A DNA stretch of 64,000 nucleotides. Source: Nocardioides sp. Root682 (lineage in GTDB: Bacteria > Actinomycetota > Actinomycetes > Propionibacteriales > Nocardioidaceae). Every line of letters begins with the position of its first letter. Position 1 is the stretch's first letter. Positions 54,063-62,984 of the stretch are shown piece after piece. The notes below the pieces were generated by a model that had not been told where the DNA came from, did no database searches, and saw nothing but the letters and a program-made list of their open reading frames with translations. A program made the translations under genes and the position numbers. The stretch is taken from the NCBI RefSeq assembly GCF_001427795.1, contig NZ_LMHJ01000001.1:1513664-1577663 (forward strand). The letters run 5' to 3'.

Positions 54063-55091
54063 TCAGTCGAGCTGCTTCTGGAACTCGCCGCCGCGCGCGC
54101 CGCGGACGAAGCCCAGCCGCTCGTTGATGGCGATCATGTGGTCGTTGACCCCCGCGTTCCAGGTGACGGTACGACGGCCCGCCACGTCGCTGCCCGCCTG
54201 GATCGCCCGGTGGTTGGCCACCTTCACGGCCAGTCCCAGCCGATGGCCGCGGTGGTCCCGATGGACGAGGGTGCCCCACTGGAAGAGGAACGGGTTGTCG
54301 GGGAGGGTCTCGGCGAGCTGCGTGTAGGCCACCACCCGACGGGTCTCGTCGAGCGCGACCGTGTGCCACATCGTCCGACCCTGCGCCGCCTGCAGGACCT
54401 CGGACTCCCGGAAGGCGGGGACGTCGACCGCCTCGTTCTCGTGGACACCGGAGCCGGTCGGCGCCTCGGTCGCCAGGGTGGTCGACAGCTCCAGCCAGCT
54501 CACGACGAGGTCCTCCGGGATCGGACCCGCCCAGGAGCGGAGCTCGTAACCGGCGTGGTGCGGCGCCGCCTCGCGCGTCAGGGCGTCCAGCAGGTCGTCG
54601 GGGACCGGCAGGTGGAGCTGGCGCTGCACGTCAGGGAGCGTGAGCGTGAAGCCGTGGCTGCGGGCGAACTCCGCACCGGTCGTTCCAGCGCCGTCCTCGG
54701 GGCCGTCGGGCAGCCACGACGGGAAGCCCTCCACGCGCGTGCGGCCGGCGATCCGCGCCTGTGCCTCGATGTGCGTCAACAGCGCGCTGCCGAGTCCGCG
54801 TCGTCGTACCTCCGGGAGGACACCGACGTGCAGCTCCGCGAGGTCGAGGTTGTCCTTCAGCGACAGCTGCATGCGGCCGGCGGCGACGACCTCGCCGTCC
54901 AGGAATCCGCTGAACAGCCGGAACTGGCGCAGTCCCTCGGTCGCTCCCACCAGGGGCAGCAGCTCGGCCTGCGACCAGTACTCCGCATGGTCGCCGAGAT
55001 CGTGCCTCTCGGCGGTGACCGCCACATCGACCCATGCCGCCACGGCTCGTTCGTCGCCGCGCGCGACCTCGACGACCCGCAGCCCGCTCAT
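54063..55091 (-). CDS. Tandem-GNAT acetyltransferase
   Basis: A 342-residue protein with two GNAT domains. The first (about 1-155) has the acetyl-CoA loop VLPEVRRRGLGSALLTHIE; the second (about 215-342) has HRDHRGHRLGLAVKVANHR. This mycothiol-synthase-like tandem layout is frequent in actinobacteria with unknown substrates. ATG 55091 overlaps the stop of the upstream ABC-F gene (ATGA), so the pair is coupled; resistance or ribosome-related roles are possible but unproven. Confidence 0.85.
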   Translation of the reverse strand: MSGLRVVEVARGDERAVAAWVDVAVTAERHDLGDHAEYWSQAELLPLVGATEGLRQFRLFSGFLDGEVVAAGRMQLSLKDNLDLAELHVGVLPEVRRRGLGSALLTHIEAQARIAGRTRVEGFPSWLPDGPEDGAGTTGAEFARSHGFTLTLPDVQRQLHLPVPDDLLDALTREAAPHHAGYELRSWAGPIPEDLVVSWLELSTTLATEAPTGSGVHENEAVDVPAFRESEVLQAAQGRTMWHTVALDETRRVVAYTQLAETLPDNPFLFQWGTLVHRDHRGHRLGLAVKVANHRAIQAGSDVAGRRTVTWNAGVNDHMIAINERLGFVRGARGGEFQKQLD

Positions 55092-56788
55092 CGCGTCCGC
55101 ACCACCCTCGCCTCGTCCCACACCGGGTCGTCCGACTCGTAGACACCGCCGTCGCTGCCGAAGACGCAGAACCGGTCGAAGCCGCGGGCGAACCAGCGGT
55201 CGTGGGTCACGGCGACAACCGTCCCGTCGAAGGCCGCCAGTCCCTCCTCCAGCGCCTCGGCCGACTGGACGTCGAGGTTGTCGGTCGGCTCGTCGAGCAG
55301 CAGCAGGGTCGCGCCGGACAGCTCGAGCAACAGGATCTGGAACCGCGCCTGCTGGCCACCGGACAGCGACTCGAACTTCTGCTCCGACGTCACCGCCAGC
55401 TCGTAGCGATCGAGCACCCGGGCTGCCTGCTCCCGGCCCATGCCCTTGCGCCCGTTCGGCGAACCGTCGCCGCGGTGCAGGATCTCCAGCAGCGTCCGGC
55501 CCGTCAGCTCGGGGTGTTCGTGGGTCTGCACGAACCAACCCGGCCGCACCCGTGCGCCGAGCCGCGCGCGCCCGGTGTGCGGGACGGCGACGATCTCGGC
55601 GTCGCCGACGGGCTGGTGCTCGATGTCCGGGTCACTGCCTCCGGCAGCCAGGAGCCGCAGGAAGTGGGACTTGCCGGAGCCGTTCGACCCGAGCACGGCC
55701 AGCCGGTCGCCGTACCAGACCTCGAGGTCGAAGGGCTTCATCAGGCCGGTGAGCTCGAGGTCCTCGCAGACGACGGCGCGCTTGCCGGTGCGGGCGCCCG
55801 ACAGGCGCATCGTCACCTGCTGCTCGCGGGGCTGCTCGGTCGGCGGTCCGGCCTCCTGGAACTTGCGGAGCCGGGTCTGGGCGGCGCGGTACTGCGACGA
55901 CATGCCGTCGTTGTACTCGGACTTGATCTTGAGCCGCAGCACCAGCGCCTTGAGCTTCGCCTCCTCCTCGTCCCAGCGGCGACGCAGCTCGGCGAAGCGG
56001 GCGAAGCGGTCCTTCCTCGCCTCGTGGTACGACGTGAAGCTGCCCGCGTGCGTCCAGGTGCTGTTGCCGCCGCCACCCGCCCCGAGCTCCACCGTGACGA
56101 CGTGCGTGGCCGTGTTGGCGAGCAGCTCGCGGTCGTGGCTGATGAAGAGGATCGTCTTGTCCGACGCGGCAATCCGCTGCTCCAGCCAGATCTTGCCGGG
56201 CACGTCGAGGAAGTTGTCGGGCTCGTCGAGCAGCAACACCTCCTCCGGCCCGGCGAGGAGGTACTCCAGCACCAGGCGCTTCTGCTCACCGCCCGACAGG
56301 GTGCGCAGCTCGCGGTACTTGGCGCGGTCGTACGGGAGTGCCAGCGCCTTGACCGTGCAGACGTCCCAGATCACCTCGACGTCGTACCCGCCCGCGTCGG
56401 CGTACTCCGACAGCGCCGTGGCGTAGGCGATCTGGGTCTTCTCGTCGTCGGTGTCCATGAGCGCGAGCTCCCACCGGTCGACCTCCGCCTGGGCACGACG
56501 GACCCGCTCGGGGGCGAGGCTGAGCAACAGGTCGCCCACCGTCGGTCGGTCCGCGAGGCCCCGGTCGACCATCTGCCGCATGACGCCCAGCCCCCCGGAG
56601 CGGGTGACCACGCCGGCGTGAGGGGTGAGGTCACCGGTGATGATGCGGAACAGCGTGGTCTTCCCGGCCCCGTTGGCACCCACGAGCGCGACCTTGGCAC
56701 CCTCGCCCACCCGGAACGCGACGTCGTCGAGGAGCAGCCGCCCGTCAGGCAGCTCGTACCGGAGACCTGCAACCTCTACGTGACCCAC
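55088..56788 (-). CDS. ABC-F family ATP-binding protein
   Basis: A 566-residue soluble protein with two ABC domains and no membrane segments. First Walker A GANGAGKTTLFRIITG, signature LSGGEQKRLVLEYLL, Walker B VLLLDEPDNFLD; second Walker A GSNGSGKSHFLRLLAAGG, signature LSGGQQARFQILLLELS, Walker B LLLLDEPTDNLD. Linker helices lie between. ABC-F proteins act on the ribosome (translation factors or antibiotic protection). Start GTG 56788. It is coupled to a tandem GNAT gene. Confidence 0.95.
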   Translation of the reverse strand: MGHVEVAGLRYELPDGRLLLDDVAFRVGEGAKVALVGANGAGKTTLFRIITGDLTPHAGVVTRSGGLGVMRQMVDRGLADRPTVGDLLLSLAPERVRRAQAEVDRWELALMDTDDEKTQIAYATALSEYADAGGYDVEVIWDVCTVKALALPYDRAKYRELRTLSGGEQKRLVLEYLLAGPEEVLLLDEPDNFLDVPGKIWLEQRIAASDKTILFISHDRELLANTATHVVTVELGAGGGGNSTWTHAGSFTSYHEARKDRFARFAELRRRWDEEEAKLKALVLRLKIKSEYNDGMSSQYRAAQTRLRKFQEAGPPTEQPREQQVTMRLSGARTGKRAVVCEDLELTGLMKPFDLEVWYGDRLAVLGSNGSGKSHFLRLLAAGGSDPDIEHQPVGDAEIVAVPHTGRARLGARVRPGWFVQTHEHPELTGRTLLEILHRGDGSPNGRKGMGREQAARVLDRYELAVTSEQKFESLSGGQQARFQILLLELSGATLLLLDEPTDNLDVQSAEALEEGLAAFDGTVVAVTHDRWFARGFDRFCVFGSDGGVYESDDPVWDEARVVRTR

Positions 56789-56842
56789 GAGAGGTGATTG
56801 TCCGGCATGGGCAGTGGTGGTGCGACCGCTTTACCGGGACCG

Positions 56843-57637
56843 TCAGCGGCGCCATTCGTACGGCGTGGTCGTGGACACCTTGAGGAAGCCGTAGCGCTCG
56901 AGGATCGGGCGGGAGTACTCGGTGGAGTCGCTGTGGATGAGGGTCTTGCCCCGCCGCAGTGCCGACCGTGCCCGTGCTGCGGTCAGAGCCCGATAGATCC
57001 CTCGTCCACGCCACTCCGCCAGGGTCGACCCGCCCCAGATGCCGGCGAAGTCGGTCCCGAGGACCGGCTCGAGCCGGCCGGCCGAGACGACCTGTCCGTC
57101 CGCCTCGGCGACCCACAGCTCCATCCCGTCGTCGAGCGCCAGCCTGCGCAGCAACGCCTCGGCCATCTCGGCGCCCTCGTCGGGCGTGTCACCGAACGCC
57201 CGCGCGCTCATCTCGCTCATCGCACGCACATCGTGCTCCGCACTGACCTGACGCAGCGTCACACCGTCGGCCAGCGGTACGTCGACCGCCAGGCTCTGCG
57301 CTGCGCCGATCATGATGGACTCCGGCTCCTCCGCAACGAACCCGTGGTCCAGAAGGCTCTCGTGAAGTCCCGGCGCGCGGTCGTGACCCCGGGTCTTCCA
57401 CTCCACCCGCGTGATCTCAGGGTCCGCCCGGAAGTGCGCGAGCGCCGCACCGACGAGTCCGGCGATCACGTCCGCGTCCGCACCGGCCAGGTGCTGGTAC
57501 GTCACGAAGCCGCGTCCGCCTGCGAACGTCACCAGCCGCAGCGGGCCGTGCCCGGTCACCGCGATCGCGCTCGGTGTCTCGGCGTCGGTGCGCAGTTGTT
57601 CGTCGTACGCCGCAAGGAATCGGGCATGGTCGTCCAT
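56843..57637 (-). CDS. GNAT family N-acetyltransferase
   Basis: A 264-residue protein: an N-terminal regulatory-like half (MDDHARFLAAYDEQLRTDAE...) and a C-terminal GNAT domain with WGGSTLAEWRGRGIYRALTAARARSALRRG and the closing ILERYGFLKVSTTTPYEWRR. ATG 57637 has a GAGGA site; the open frame continues upstream only into repeat and DUF222-promoter sequence. Substrate unknown. Confidence 0.85.
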   Translation of the reverse strand: MDDHARFLAAYDEQLRTDAETPSAIAVTGHGPLRLVTFAGGRGFVTYQHLAGADADVIAGLVGAALAHFRADPEITRVEWKTRGHDRAPGLHESLLDHGFVAEEPESIMIGAAQSLAVDVPLADGVTLRQVSAEHDVRAMSEMSARAFGDTPDEGAEMAEALLRRLALDDGMELWVAEADGQVVSAGRLEPVLGTDFAGIWGGSTLAEWRGRGIYRALTAARARSALRRGKTLIHSDSTEYSRPILERYGFLKVSTTTPYEWRR

Positions 57638-57701
57638 GACGCCCATCCTCGCGAAGCGGCGTTGTCGCGACCACCGACTTTCGGTGGCTTGGCTGCGCCG
57701 C

Positions 57702-57738
57702 TGGTCGAGGAGGTTGCGCAGCAACCGTCTCGAGACCA
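57702..57738. repeat. Dispersed palindromic repeat, class B
   Basis: TGGTCGAGGAGGTTGCG then CAGCAACCGTCTCGAGACCA: an inverted repeat in the gap before the DUF222 gene. A second copy lies at 58620. Confidence 0.8.
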
Positions 57739-57842
57739 CCCACCGTCCATCAACTCTCCACAACCCAAGTGGAGAATTTCCCCTGTCCACAGGCGGGTTT
57801 CCGGGCCGTGGTTGTGTCGCCACCTCATGATCCAATACAGGT

Positions 57843-59140
57843 ATGGAGCAGGGGAACAGCGAACTGACCGGACGCGACCTGGTGACCTGGGCCAACCAGC
57901 ACACCGTCACCACCCCGGAGCAGGCCGCGACCATCATCGACGGCGTCATCGACACCGGCGTCCCCATCGCAGGCGACGGTGCACCGCTGGTGTCGGAGTT
58001 CGCGCTGATGGAGCTCGTCGCAGTCCTCGGCCGCTCACCTGACGGTGGCCGTGCCTATGTGGGTCGGATCATCGAGTGCGCCTGGCGGCTGCCCGGCATC
58101 TACGCCGGGTGGTGGAGGGCAGGTTGGCGCCGTGGCGTGCCGAGCGCATCGCTGACCTGACCCGGTCGTTGAACGTCGAGGCTGCGGCGTTCGTGGACCG
58201 CCAGTTGGCCGCGGTCGGTGGCGTGGGTTGGGCTCAGCTCGACCGCCTCGTGACTGAGGCAATCCTGCGGTTCGATCCCGAACGTGCCGAAGCCGAACGA
58301 CAGGCCGCGAACGAGAACCTGTTCGTCAACGTCGACCGCCAGGTCGACCAGCACGGACGCGTCCGCGTCGACGCCCTGGTCGATGCCGCGGACGGTCACG
58401 ACTTCGACCAAGCCGCCACCCGGCGCGCGATCCAGCGCGGGAAACTCGGCGACGAATCGTCCCTGGACGTCCGCCGCGCACGCGGTATCGGGGACATGGC
58501 CCGCCAAGACCTCTCCCTGGACCTGCTGTTCGCGGATGAGAAGACCGGCGAAGTCATCGCCCAGTCACCGGGTCGCAAGGTCGTCCTGAACGTCCACATC
58601 ACCGACACCACGATCACCGGGTCTCGAGACGGTCGCAGCGCGACCTCCTCGACCAACGACGAGAACCCGTTCGCGAAGCCCGACGTGAACCCGGTCGGAC
58701 GCTGGGACGAAGGCCGCGCACCGATCAGCACGGCCCAGATCAAGGAATGGCTCCGCGCAAGAGACACCACCGTCATCGTCCGCCCCGTCATCGACCTCAA
58801 CGACTGTGTGCCGGTCGACTCCTACGAGATCCCCGACCGCATCCGACGCAGAGTCGAGCTCCGCGACCACGCCTGCCGATTCCCCTGGTGCACAAGGCCC
58901 GCGGTGAAGTGCGATCTGGACCATGTCGCTCCGCACAACAAGGGCGGGCCCACCTGCCCCTGCAACCTCGTCCCCGCCTGTCGACGGCACCACCGCGCCA
59001 AGACCTTCTCCCGGTGGCGGTACGTGATCGTCCTGCCCGGGCACTACTTGTGGATCAGCCCGAACTGCCGACACTTCCTCGTCGGACCCAACGGCACCCA
59101 AGCCCTCGACCCACCCCGCACCGTCGACCCCGACGAATAG
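57843..59140 (+). pseudogene. DUF222/HNH (13E12-like) protein, frameshifted
   Basis: Complete-length copy broken by a 1-bp deletion at about 58104-58112. Before it, ATG 57843 reads MEQGNSELTGRDLVTWANQ... and stops at 58160. After it, the frame from about 58112 runs to 59140. The intact minus-strand relative at the left edge has one more base here (IYKSVVEGRLAPW). The C-terminal HNH motif is intact: CRFPWCTRPAVKCDLDHVAPHNKGG then CRRHHRAK. It lacks a 21-codon segment found in the other copy and contains an in-frame class B palindrome (SRDGRSATSSTN). Its upstream 60-70 bp closely match the other copy. Confidence 0.85.
58620..58655. repeat. Class B palindrome inside the DUF222/HNH gene
   Basis: GGTCTCGAGACGGTCGC-AGC-GCGACCTCCTCGACCA, in frame with the second part of the gene. 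Confidence 0.8.
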
Positions 59141-59227
59141 CTCCCCCGCTCGTACCCCGCCCACCAGCGGGGCTCGAGGCATGCTCAGGCACTGGTGCAA
59201 CCGCCCCGGGCGCCGCACACTGGCCCC

Positions 59228-59410
59228 ATGACCGTCGCGCTGGTCGTTGCCGCCCTCGCCACGATCTCGTTGGTGGCGCTGATGGCGCTGACGTCATCCG
59301 GCCAGCGGCGCAGAAGCCCCGGGCTGGCGGTCGCGCTCATGGCAGGCCTGTTCTTCCCCGTCACCTGGACCGTCTGGTACCTCCGCGACGAGCATCCCTA
59401 CCGCTCCTGA
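59228..59410 (+). CDS. Small two-helix membrane protein (60 aa)
   Basis: MTVALVVAALATISLVALMA..., 60 residues with two predicted transmembrane helices (about 2-22 and 35-53) joined by SSGQRRRSPG, ending YLRDEHPYRS. ATG 59228 is chosen at the start of the first helix; no strong ribosome site. No family recognised. It converges with the ECF-associated membrane gene. Confidence 0.55.
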   Translation: MTVALVVAALATISLVALMALTSSGQRRRSPGLAVALMAGLFFPVTWTVWYLRDEHPYRS

Positions 59411-59428
59411 CGTCGGGTACGCCCGGAT

Positions 59429-60700
59429 TCAGCCGTTGTTGATGGCCGCGTTGCACGCGTTGTCGAAGGCGGTGGCCTCGTCAGGGTCGGTCGTACCGTG
59501 GCCGATCAGGCCACCCTCGCTGCTGTCGTAGGCGGCGTACTCGCCGGTGGTGTCGTTGACGAGGCAGAACAGGACGCCCGGTTGCGTCAGGAGCCGGAAG
59601 TAGGTGTTCAGGCGGTGTCCAGACGGGAAGCGGGCGAGGTCGCCGTCCTCCATGAGGCTCTCCACCTCGAACATGTCGATCGGATAGTCCCCGCCGCCGG
59701 CGTACAAGCGCGCCAGGTCCGCGCCGAAGGCAACCGCAGCATCGGTGGTCGTGATCGCGGTCGTGGTCGTTGACGACGCTGACTCCTCCCCCTCGACCGG
59801 CGCTCCGGAACTCCCCTCGGGCAGCAACAGGCCGACATTGAAGTCCTCCTCGGTGCACCCGCCGCCGACCGCGTCCGGAGCCTCGTTGAGCGAGGCCCAC
59901 ACGATGTCGGCCACCGCACTGGTCGGCGCGACGATCGTGACCTGATGGTCGCCGAAGGCCCTGTTGTAGCGGTAGCGTCGGTCGTCGAGCTGCTCGCCGA
60001 TCCCCTCGTCGAGGGCACCCGACACCGCACAGACCGAGTAGCCGCTGCGGTCGCCCTTCTCGCCGACTCCCCAGAACGCAGGGATGTCGTACCCGATGCC
60101 GTTGCGCTCGAACGACACCCACCGCGACCCGTCGATGACCGGTTGACCATCGTGCCGAGCAGTGGCGAGGATCTGACGGGCGAGGTCACGGTCGGTGGTG
60201 GTCACGTTGAGCACCCGGTCGTCGAGGTAGACGAAGGTGGTCCAGTACGCGCGGCCGTCGCCCAGCCGACGAGTCACGACAGCCGGAGCCGCAAGGGGCT
60301 CATAGGTCTGGCGGTCCTCGAAGTAGGTGCCGGTGCCGTCGCCGCACGGATCCTCGTCGGGCGCCGCGTACACGGTCGGCGTGGCGTCGTCTCCCGCGCA
60401 GTCATAGGCCTTCCAGTCCGGCGGCAACGAAGCGCGGAGATCGCCCTCCGAGATCGTCTGCCAGGCACCCGAGGGCCGCTCGGTCGGGTCGTGGGCGATC
60501 GAGTCGTCCCCACCCCCTGCCACCAGCGCGACGGCGGACACCGCCACCACGAGTGCCGCTGCGACTCCCCCGACGGCGATCCGCCGCTGGCGTCGTACCC
60601 GATGGCGCCGGCGGGCGCCCGCGGCCAGGCCAGACGCATCCGGCGCCTCCTCGGCGACTGCGGCGAGCGTCGCGCCCACCTGCTCCTCGAAGTCACTCAT
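59429..60700 (-). CDS. ECF-sigma-linked single-pass membrane protein
   Basis: A 423-residue protein. A cytoplasmic N-terminal region of about 45 residues (MSDFEEQVGATLAAVAEEAPD, then a basic RRRHRVRRQRR patch) precedes one transmembrane helix (IAVGGVAAALVVAVSAVALVAGG). A large extracytoplasmic part follows with a Thr-rich hinge at about 310 and a C-terminal domain of about 110 residues. Its start lies 8 bp inside the end of the ECF sigma gene, so it is co-translated. A sensor or anti-sigma-like role is likely; there is no visible ZAS zinc motif. Confidence 0.72.
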   Translation of the reverse strand: MSDFEEQVGATLAAVAEEAPDASGLAAGARRRHRVRRQRRIAVGGVAAALVVAVSAVALVAGGGDDSIAHDPTERPSGAWQTISEGDLRASLPPDWKAYDCAGDDATPTVYAAPDEDPCGDGTGTYFEDRQTYEPLAAPAVVTRRLGDGRAYWTTFVYLDDRVLNVTTTDRDLARQILATARHDGQPVIDGSRWVSFERNGIGYDIPAFWGVGEKGDRSGYSVCAVSGALDEGIGEQLDDRRYRYNRAFGDHQVTIVAPTSAVADIVWASLNEAPDAVGGGCTEEDFNVGLLLPEGSSGAPVEGEESASSTTTTAITTTDAAVAFGADLARLYAGGGDYPIDMFEVESLMEDGDLARFPSGHRLNTYFRLLTQPGVLFCLVNDTTGEYAAYDSSEGGLIGHGTTDPDEATAFDNACNAAINNG

Positions 60701-61244
60701 CACGCTCACCCATGTCCTGGTCGTGCAGACTGCCCAGTTCGGTCCTGAGTACGGCGATCCCGCGGGACACCCGCGAACGGACGGAGCCCTCGCGAACCCC
60801 GGTCAACGCTGCGATCTCGTCGTACTCGAGCTGTTCGTAGAAACGCAGGACCACGGCGGTCCGTTGCGCCTCGGGCAGCGCCTGACAGGCGGCCCAGATC
60901 CGCGCCCGTTCGTCATGGCCCGGACCCTCGCCGGGGCCGGCGACGACCTCGCCACCACCGACGAACTCCGACGGCGACTCGCGACGCCGGAACTTCCGCC
61001 ACCACGAGGTGTGCGCGTTGACGACCATTCGCCGGACGTACGCATCGAGGTTCTCGACCCGGGCGATCCGGTCCCAGCGCGGCAACGCCCGGGACAGCGC
61101 GTCCTGCACCACGTCCTCGGCATCGGCCGCGTTGCCCGTCAACACGTAGGCGAGGCGCAACAATGCCGGGCCGCGCGCCGCGACCCAGGCATCGAACGCC
61201 GGGGCCTGCGCGAGCGCCACGGGGTCCGCCCCACTCGACTCCAT
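60693..61244 (-). CDS. SigE-type ECF RNA polymerase sigma factor
   Basis: A 183-residue group IV sigma factor. Sigma region 2 is at about 20-85 (LLRLAYVLTGNAADAEDVVQDALSRALPRW; DAYVRRMVVNAHTSWWRK). Region 4 is at about 120-170 (LPEAQRTAVVLRFYEQLEYDEIAALTGVREGSVRSRVSRGIAVLR). ATG 61244. It is coupled to the membrane protein downstream, the usual sigma/regulator arrangement, and is divergent from the mycothiol-type enzyme. Confidence 0.93.
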   Translation of the reverse strand: MESSGADPVALAQAPAFDAWVAARGPALLRLAYVLTGNAADAEDVVQDALSRALPRWDRIARVENLDAYVRRMVVNAHTSWWRKFRRRESPSEFVGGGEVVAGPGEGPGHDERARIWAACQALPEAQRTAVVLRFYEQLEYDEIAALTGVREGSVRSRVSRGIAVLRTELGSLHDQDMGERDE

Positions 61245-61313
61245 CACCGCTTCCACACCCCTCCAACGCTGCAAGTCGCGATCCTGTTGCGAGTCTGCTG
61301 CAAGGATTCGGCC

Positions 61314-61988
61314 ATGGAGTGGATCGACCTGCTGCAGACGACGACGGATCGGTTCGCCGAGGTGCTGGAGACCGGCGACCTGGCGGCACCCGTGCCCGAC
61401 TGCCCTGGATGGACGCTGACCGAGCTCGGCGAGCACACCCGGTGGGTGCACGCGTGGGCGGCCAACGCCGTCATCGCAGGCAACCCCGATGGCGCCACCG
61501 ATCCTGTCAGCACTGACCGTGCGTCGCTCGTCGCCGGCTACCGGGCCGCGGCCGGCACCCTGCTCGACGCGCTGCGACGTACGCCTCCCGACGAGCACGT
61601 GTGGACCTTCGGCCCAGAACCGGTGAGCGCGTTCTGGCGCCGCCGCCAGACCCAGGAAGTCACCATCCACCTGTACGACGCCCTCGCCTCCCAGGGACGG
61701 GCAGCGGAGTGGGCCATCTCCGTCTCCCCCGAGCACGCCTGGGACGGAGTCGACGAGGTGGCGACGCTCTTCTACCCGCGCCAGATCAAGCTCGGGCGCA
61801 CCCAGCCCCTGCAGGGCACCGTGCGCTTCGTGGCGACTGACCTCGACCGCTCGCTCGACCTGGGCGACACCGAGCCAGTCGCTGAACTGACCGCGCCCGC
61901 TGCCGACCTGCTGTTGATGCTCTGGAACCGCCAGCCCGTCGCGGGCGATGCCGCCACTGTGCTGGCCACTGCCGCTGTCACGCCCTGA
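61314..61988 (+). CDS. Maleylpyruvate isomerase/DinB-like mycothiol-dependent family protein
   Basis: A 224-residue protein of the actinobacterial mycothiol-dependent maleylpyruvate isomerase superfamily. N-terminal DinB-like bundle with the metal-binding HTRWVHAW and the QEVTIHLYDA helix (His ligands). VPDCPGWTLTELGEHTRWVH is the typical family opening. Its real reaction is unknown; many members are mycothiol transferases or detoxification enzymes. ATG 61314, divergent from the sigma gene. Confidence 0.88.
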   Translation: MEWIDLLQTTTDRFAEVLETGDLAAPVPDCPGWTLTELGEHTRWVHAWAANAVIAGNPDGATDPVSTDRASLVAGYRAAAGTLLDALRRTPPDEHVWTFGPEPVSAFWRRRQTQEVTIHLYDALASQGRAAEWAISVSPEHAWDGVDEVATLFYPRQIKLGRTQPLQGTVRFVATDLDRSLDLGDTEPVAELTAPAADLLLMLWNRQPVAGDAATVLATAAVTP

Positions 61989-62106
61989 CCCATATTCGAT
62001 AGGCGCCCGGCCCGCTCTCGCCGTAGCCTCTCCCTGCGAGATCAGCAGGGCGGTTCGGTGTGCCGAACCCATTCTGCGCGTTGTACCTCGCATGGCCCTG
62101 AGAAGG

Positions 62107-62158
62107 CACCACTGGTAAGGCGCGCAAGCGCCCGAGGTTCAAGTCCTCTGCAATGGTG
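62107..62158 (+). ncRNA. tRNA-like RNA upstream of slipin
   Basis: A compact fold of 52 nt. An acceptor-like helix CACCACTG (62107-62114) / CAATGGTG (62151-62158) has one mismatch. Inside are GTAA, a hairpin GGCGC-GCAA-GCGCC (62119-62132; GNRA loop), and a T-arm GAGG-TTCAAGT-CCTC (62134-62148) with the canonical TTCRANY loop. There is no anticodon arm or CCA. A second hairpin GGTTCGG-tgtg-CCGAACC lies 37 nt upstream. The true ends may extend from about 62040 to 62180. It lies 147 nt before a slipin gene. Alternatives are a tRNA fossil or an att remnant. Confidence 0.6.
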
Positions 62159-62305
62159 GCGTCGGACGGAGACAACAGCACTTCCCAGCCTTGCGACCGG
62201 AACGGTCAGTACGACGATCCGGTCCCGCTGGTGGTGTGTTTTCGTCCGGCGTCACCTCCCACTCAAGCTCCACCGATGGCCGACAACGCGAAAGGAGAAG
62301 CCGTC

Positions 62306-62971
62306 ATGTCCCTCTTCACCATCATTGCCTCACCCGGGGAACGGCTCCTCGAGCAACGTCCGGGGCACCCGACACGCACGCTCGAGCCGGGCAAGCATCG
62401 ACGGCGCTCCGACGCGACCTACGTTCCTGTCGACGTCCGTGAGCGGCTGGAGCAGGTCTCCCCTCAGGAGGTCCTCACCGCCGACGGCCTCGCGGTGAAG
62501 GTGACCGCCGTGATTCGCTGGAGCGTTGCCGATGCCGTCCGGTTCACTGAGCACGCCGCCCAACCGCTGGCGTTCGTCTACCTGGCCGTTCAGGTCACCC
62601 TGCGCGACGCCTTGGTCGGCGTCCCCGTGGATGAAGCCCTGACCGTTGTCCGTGGGCTCGGTCCCTCACTGACGGCGGCCGCACGCGCAGCCGCCGACAC
62701 CGTCGGGATCGACGTGTTGGACGTCGCGATCAAGGACGTCATCCTGCCGCTGGAGCTCCGGACGGCGTGCGCCAGCCTCGTGACGGCCAAGCAGCAGGCA
62801 CAGGTACTGCTCGAACAGGCGCGTGCCGAGACGGCCGCCCTGCGGTCGTTGGCCAATGCAGCGAAGCTGCTCGACGACCACCCGGCGCTCGCCCGGATGC
62901 GGATCGTGCAGGCGATGCCCCATGGCTCGACCCTCAAGGTGTCGCTCGACTCCGAGCAGACGCCGCAGTAG
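62306..62971 (+). CDS. Slipin (SPFH/band-7) family protein, RNA-repair type
   Basis: A 221-residue band-7 protein with no N-terminal membrane helix. It opens RLLEQRPGHPTRTLEPGKHRR, then VDVRERLEQVSPQEVLTADGLAVKVTAVIRW, KDVILPLELR and the coiled-coil end ARAETAALRSLANAAKLLDDHPALARMRIVQAMPHG. That last block is characteristic of the soluble slipins that accompany RtcB-type RNA ligases and tRNA-like RNAs in bacterial RNA-repair loci (family knowledge). ATG 62306 has AAAGGAG. No rtcB, rtcA or Ro/TROVE gene is in the window. Confidence 0.85.
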   Translation: MSLFTIIASPGERLLEQRPGHPTRTLEPGKHRRRSDATYVPVDVRERLEQVSPQEVLTADGLAVKVTAVIRWSVADAVRFTEHAAQPLAFVYLAVQVTLRDALVGVPVDEALTVVRGLGPSLTAAARAAADTVGIDVLDVAIKDVILPLELRTACASLVTAKQQAQVLLEQARAETAALRSLANAAKLLDDHPALARMRIVQAMPHGSTLKVSLDSEQTPQ

Positions 62972-62984
62972 GGCGGCTGGCCCA

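Noticed and set aside
62107..62158. A genuine tRNA gene
   Set aside because: There is a T-arm and an acceptor-like helix but no anticodon arm, standard D-arm or CCA end; it is listed as tRNA-like RNA instead.
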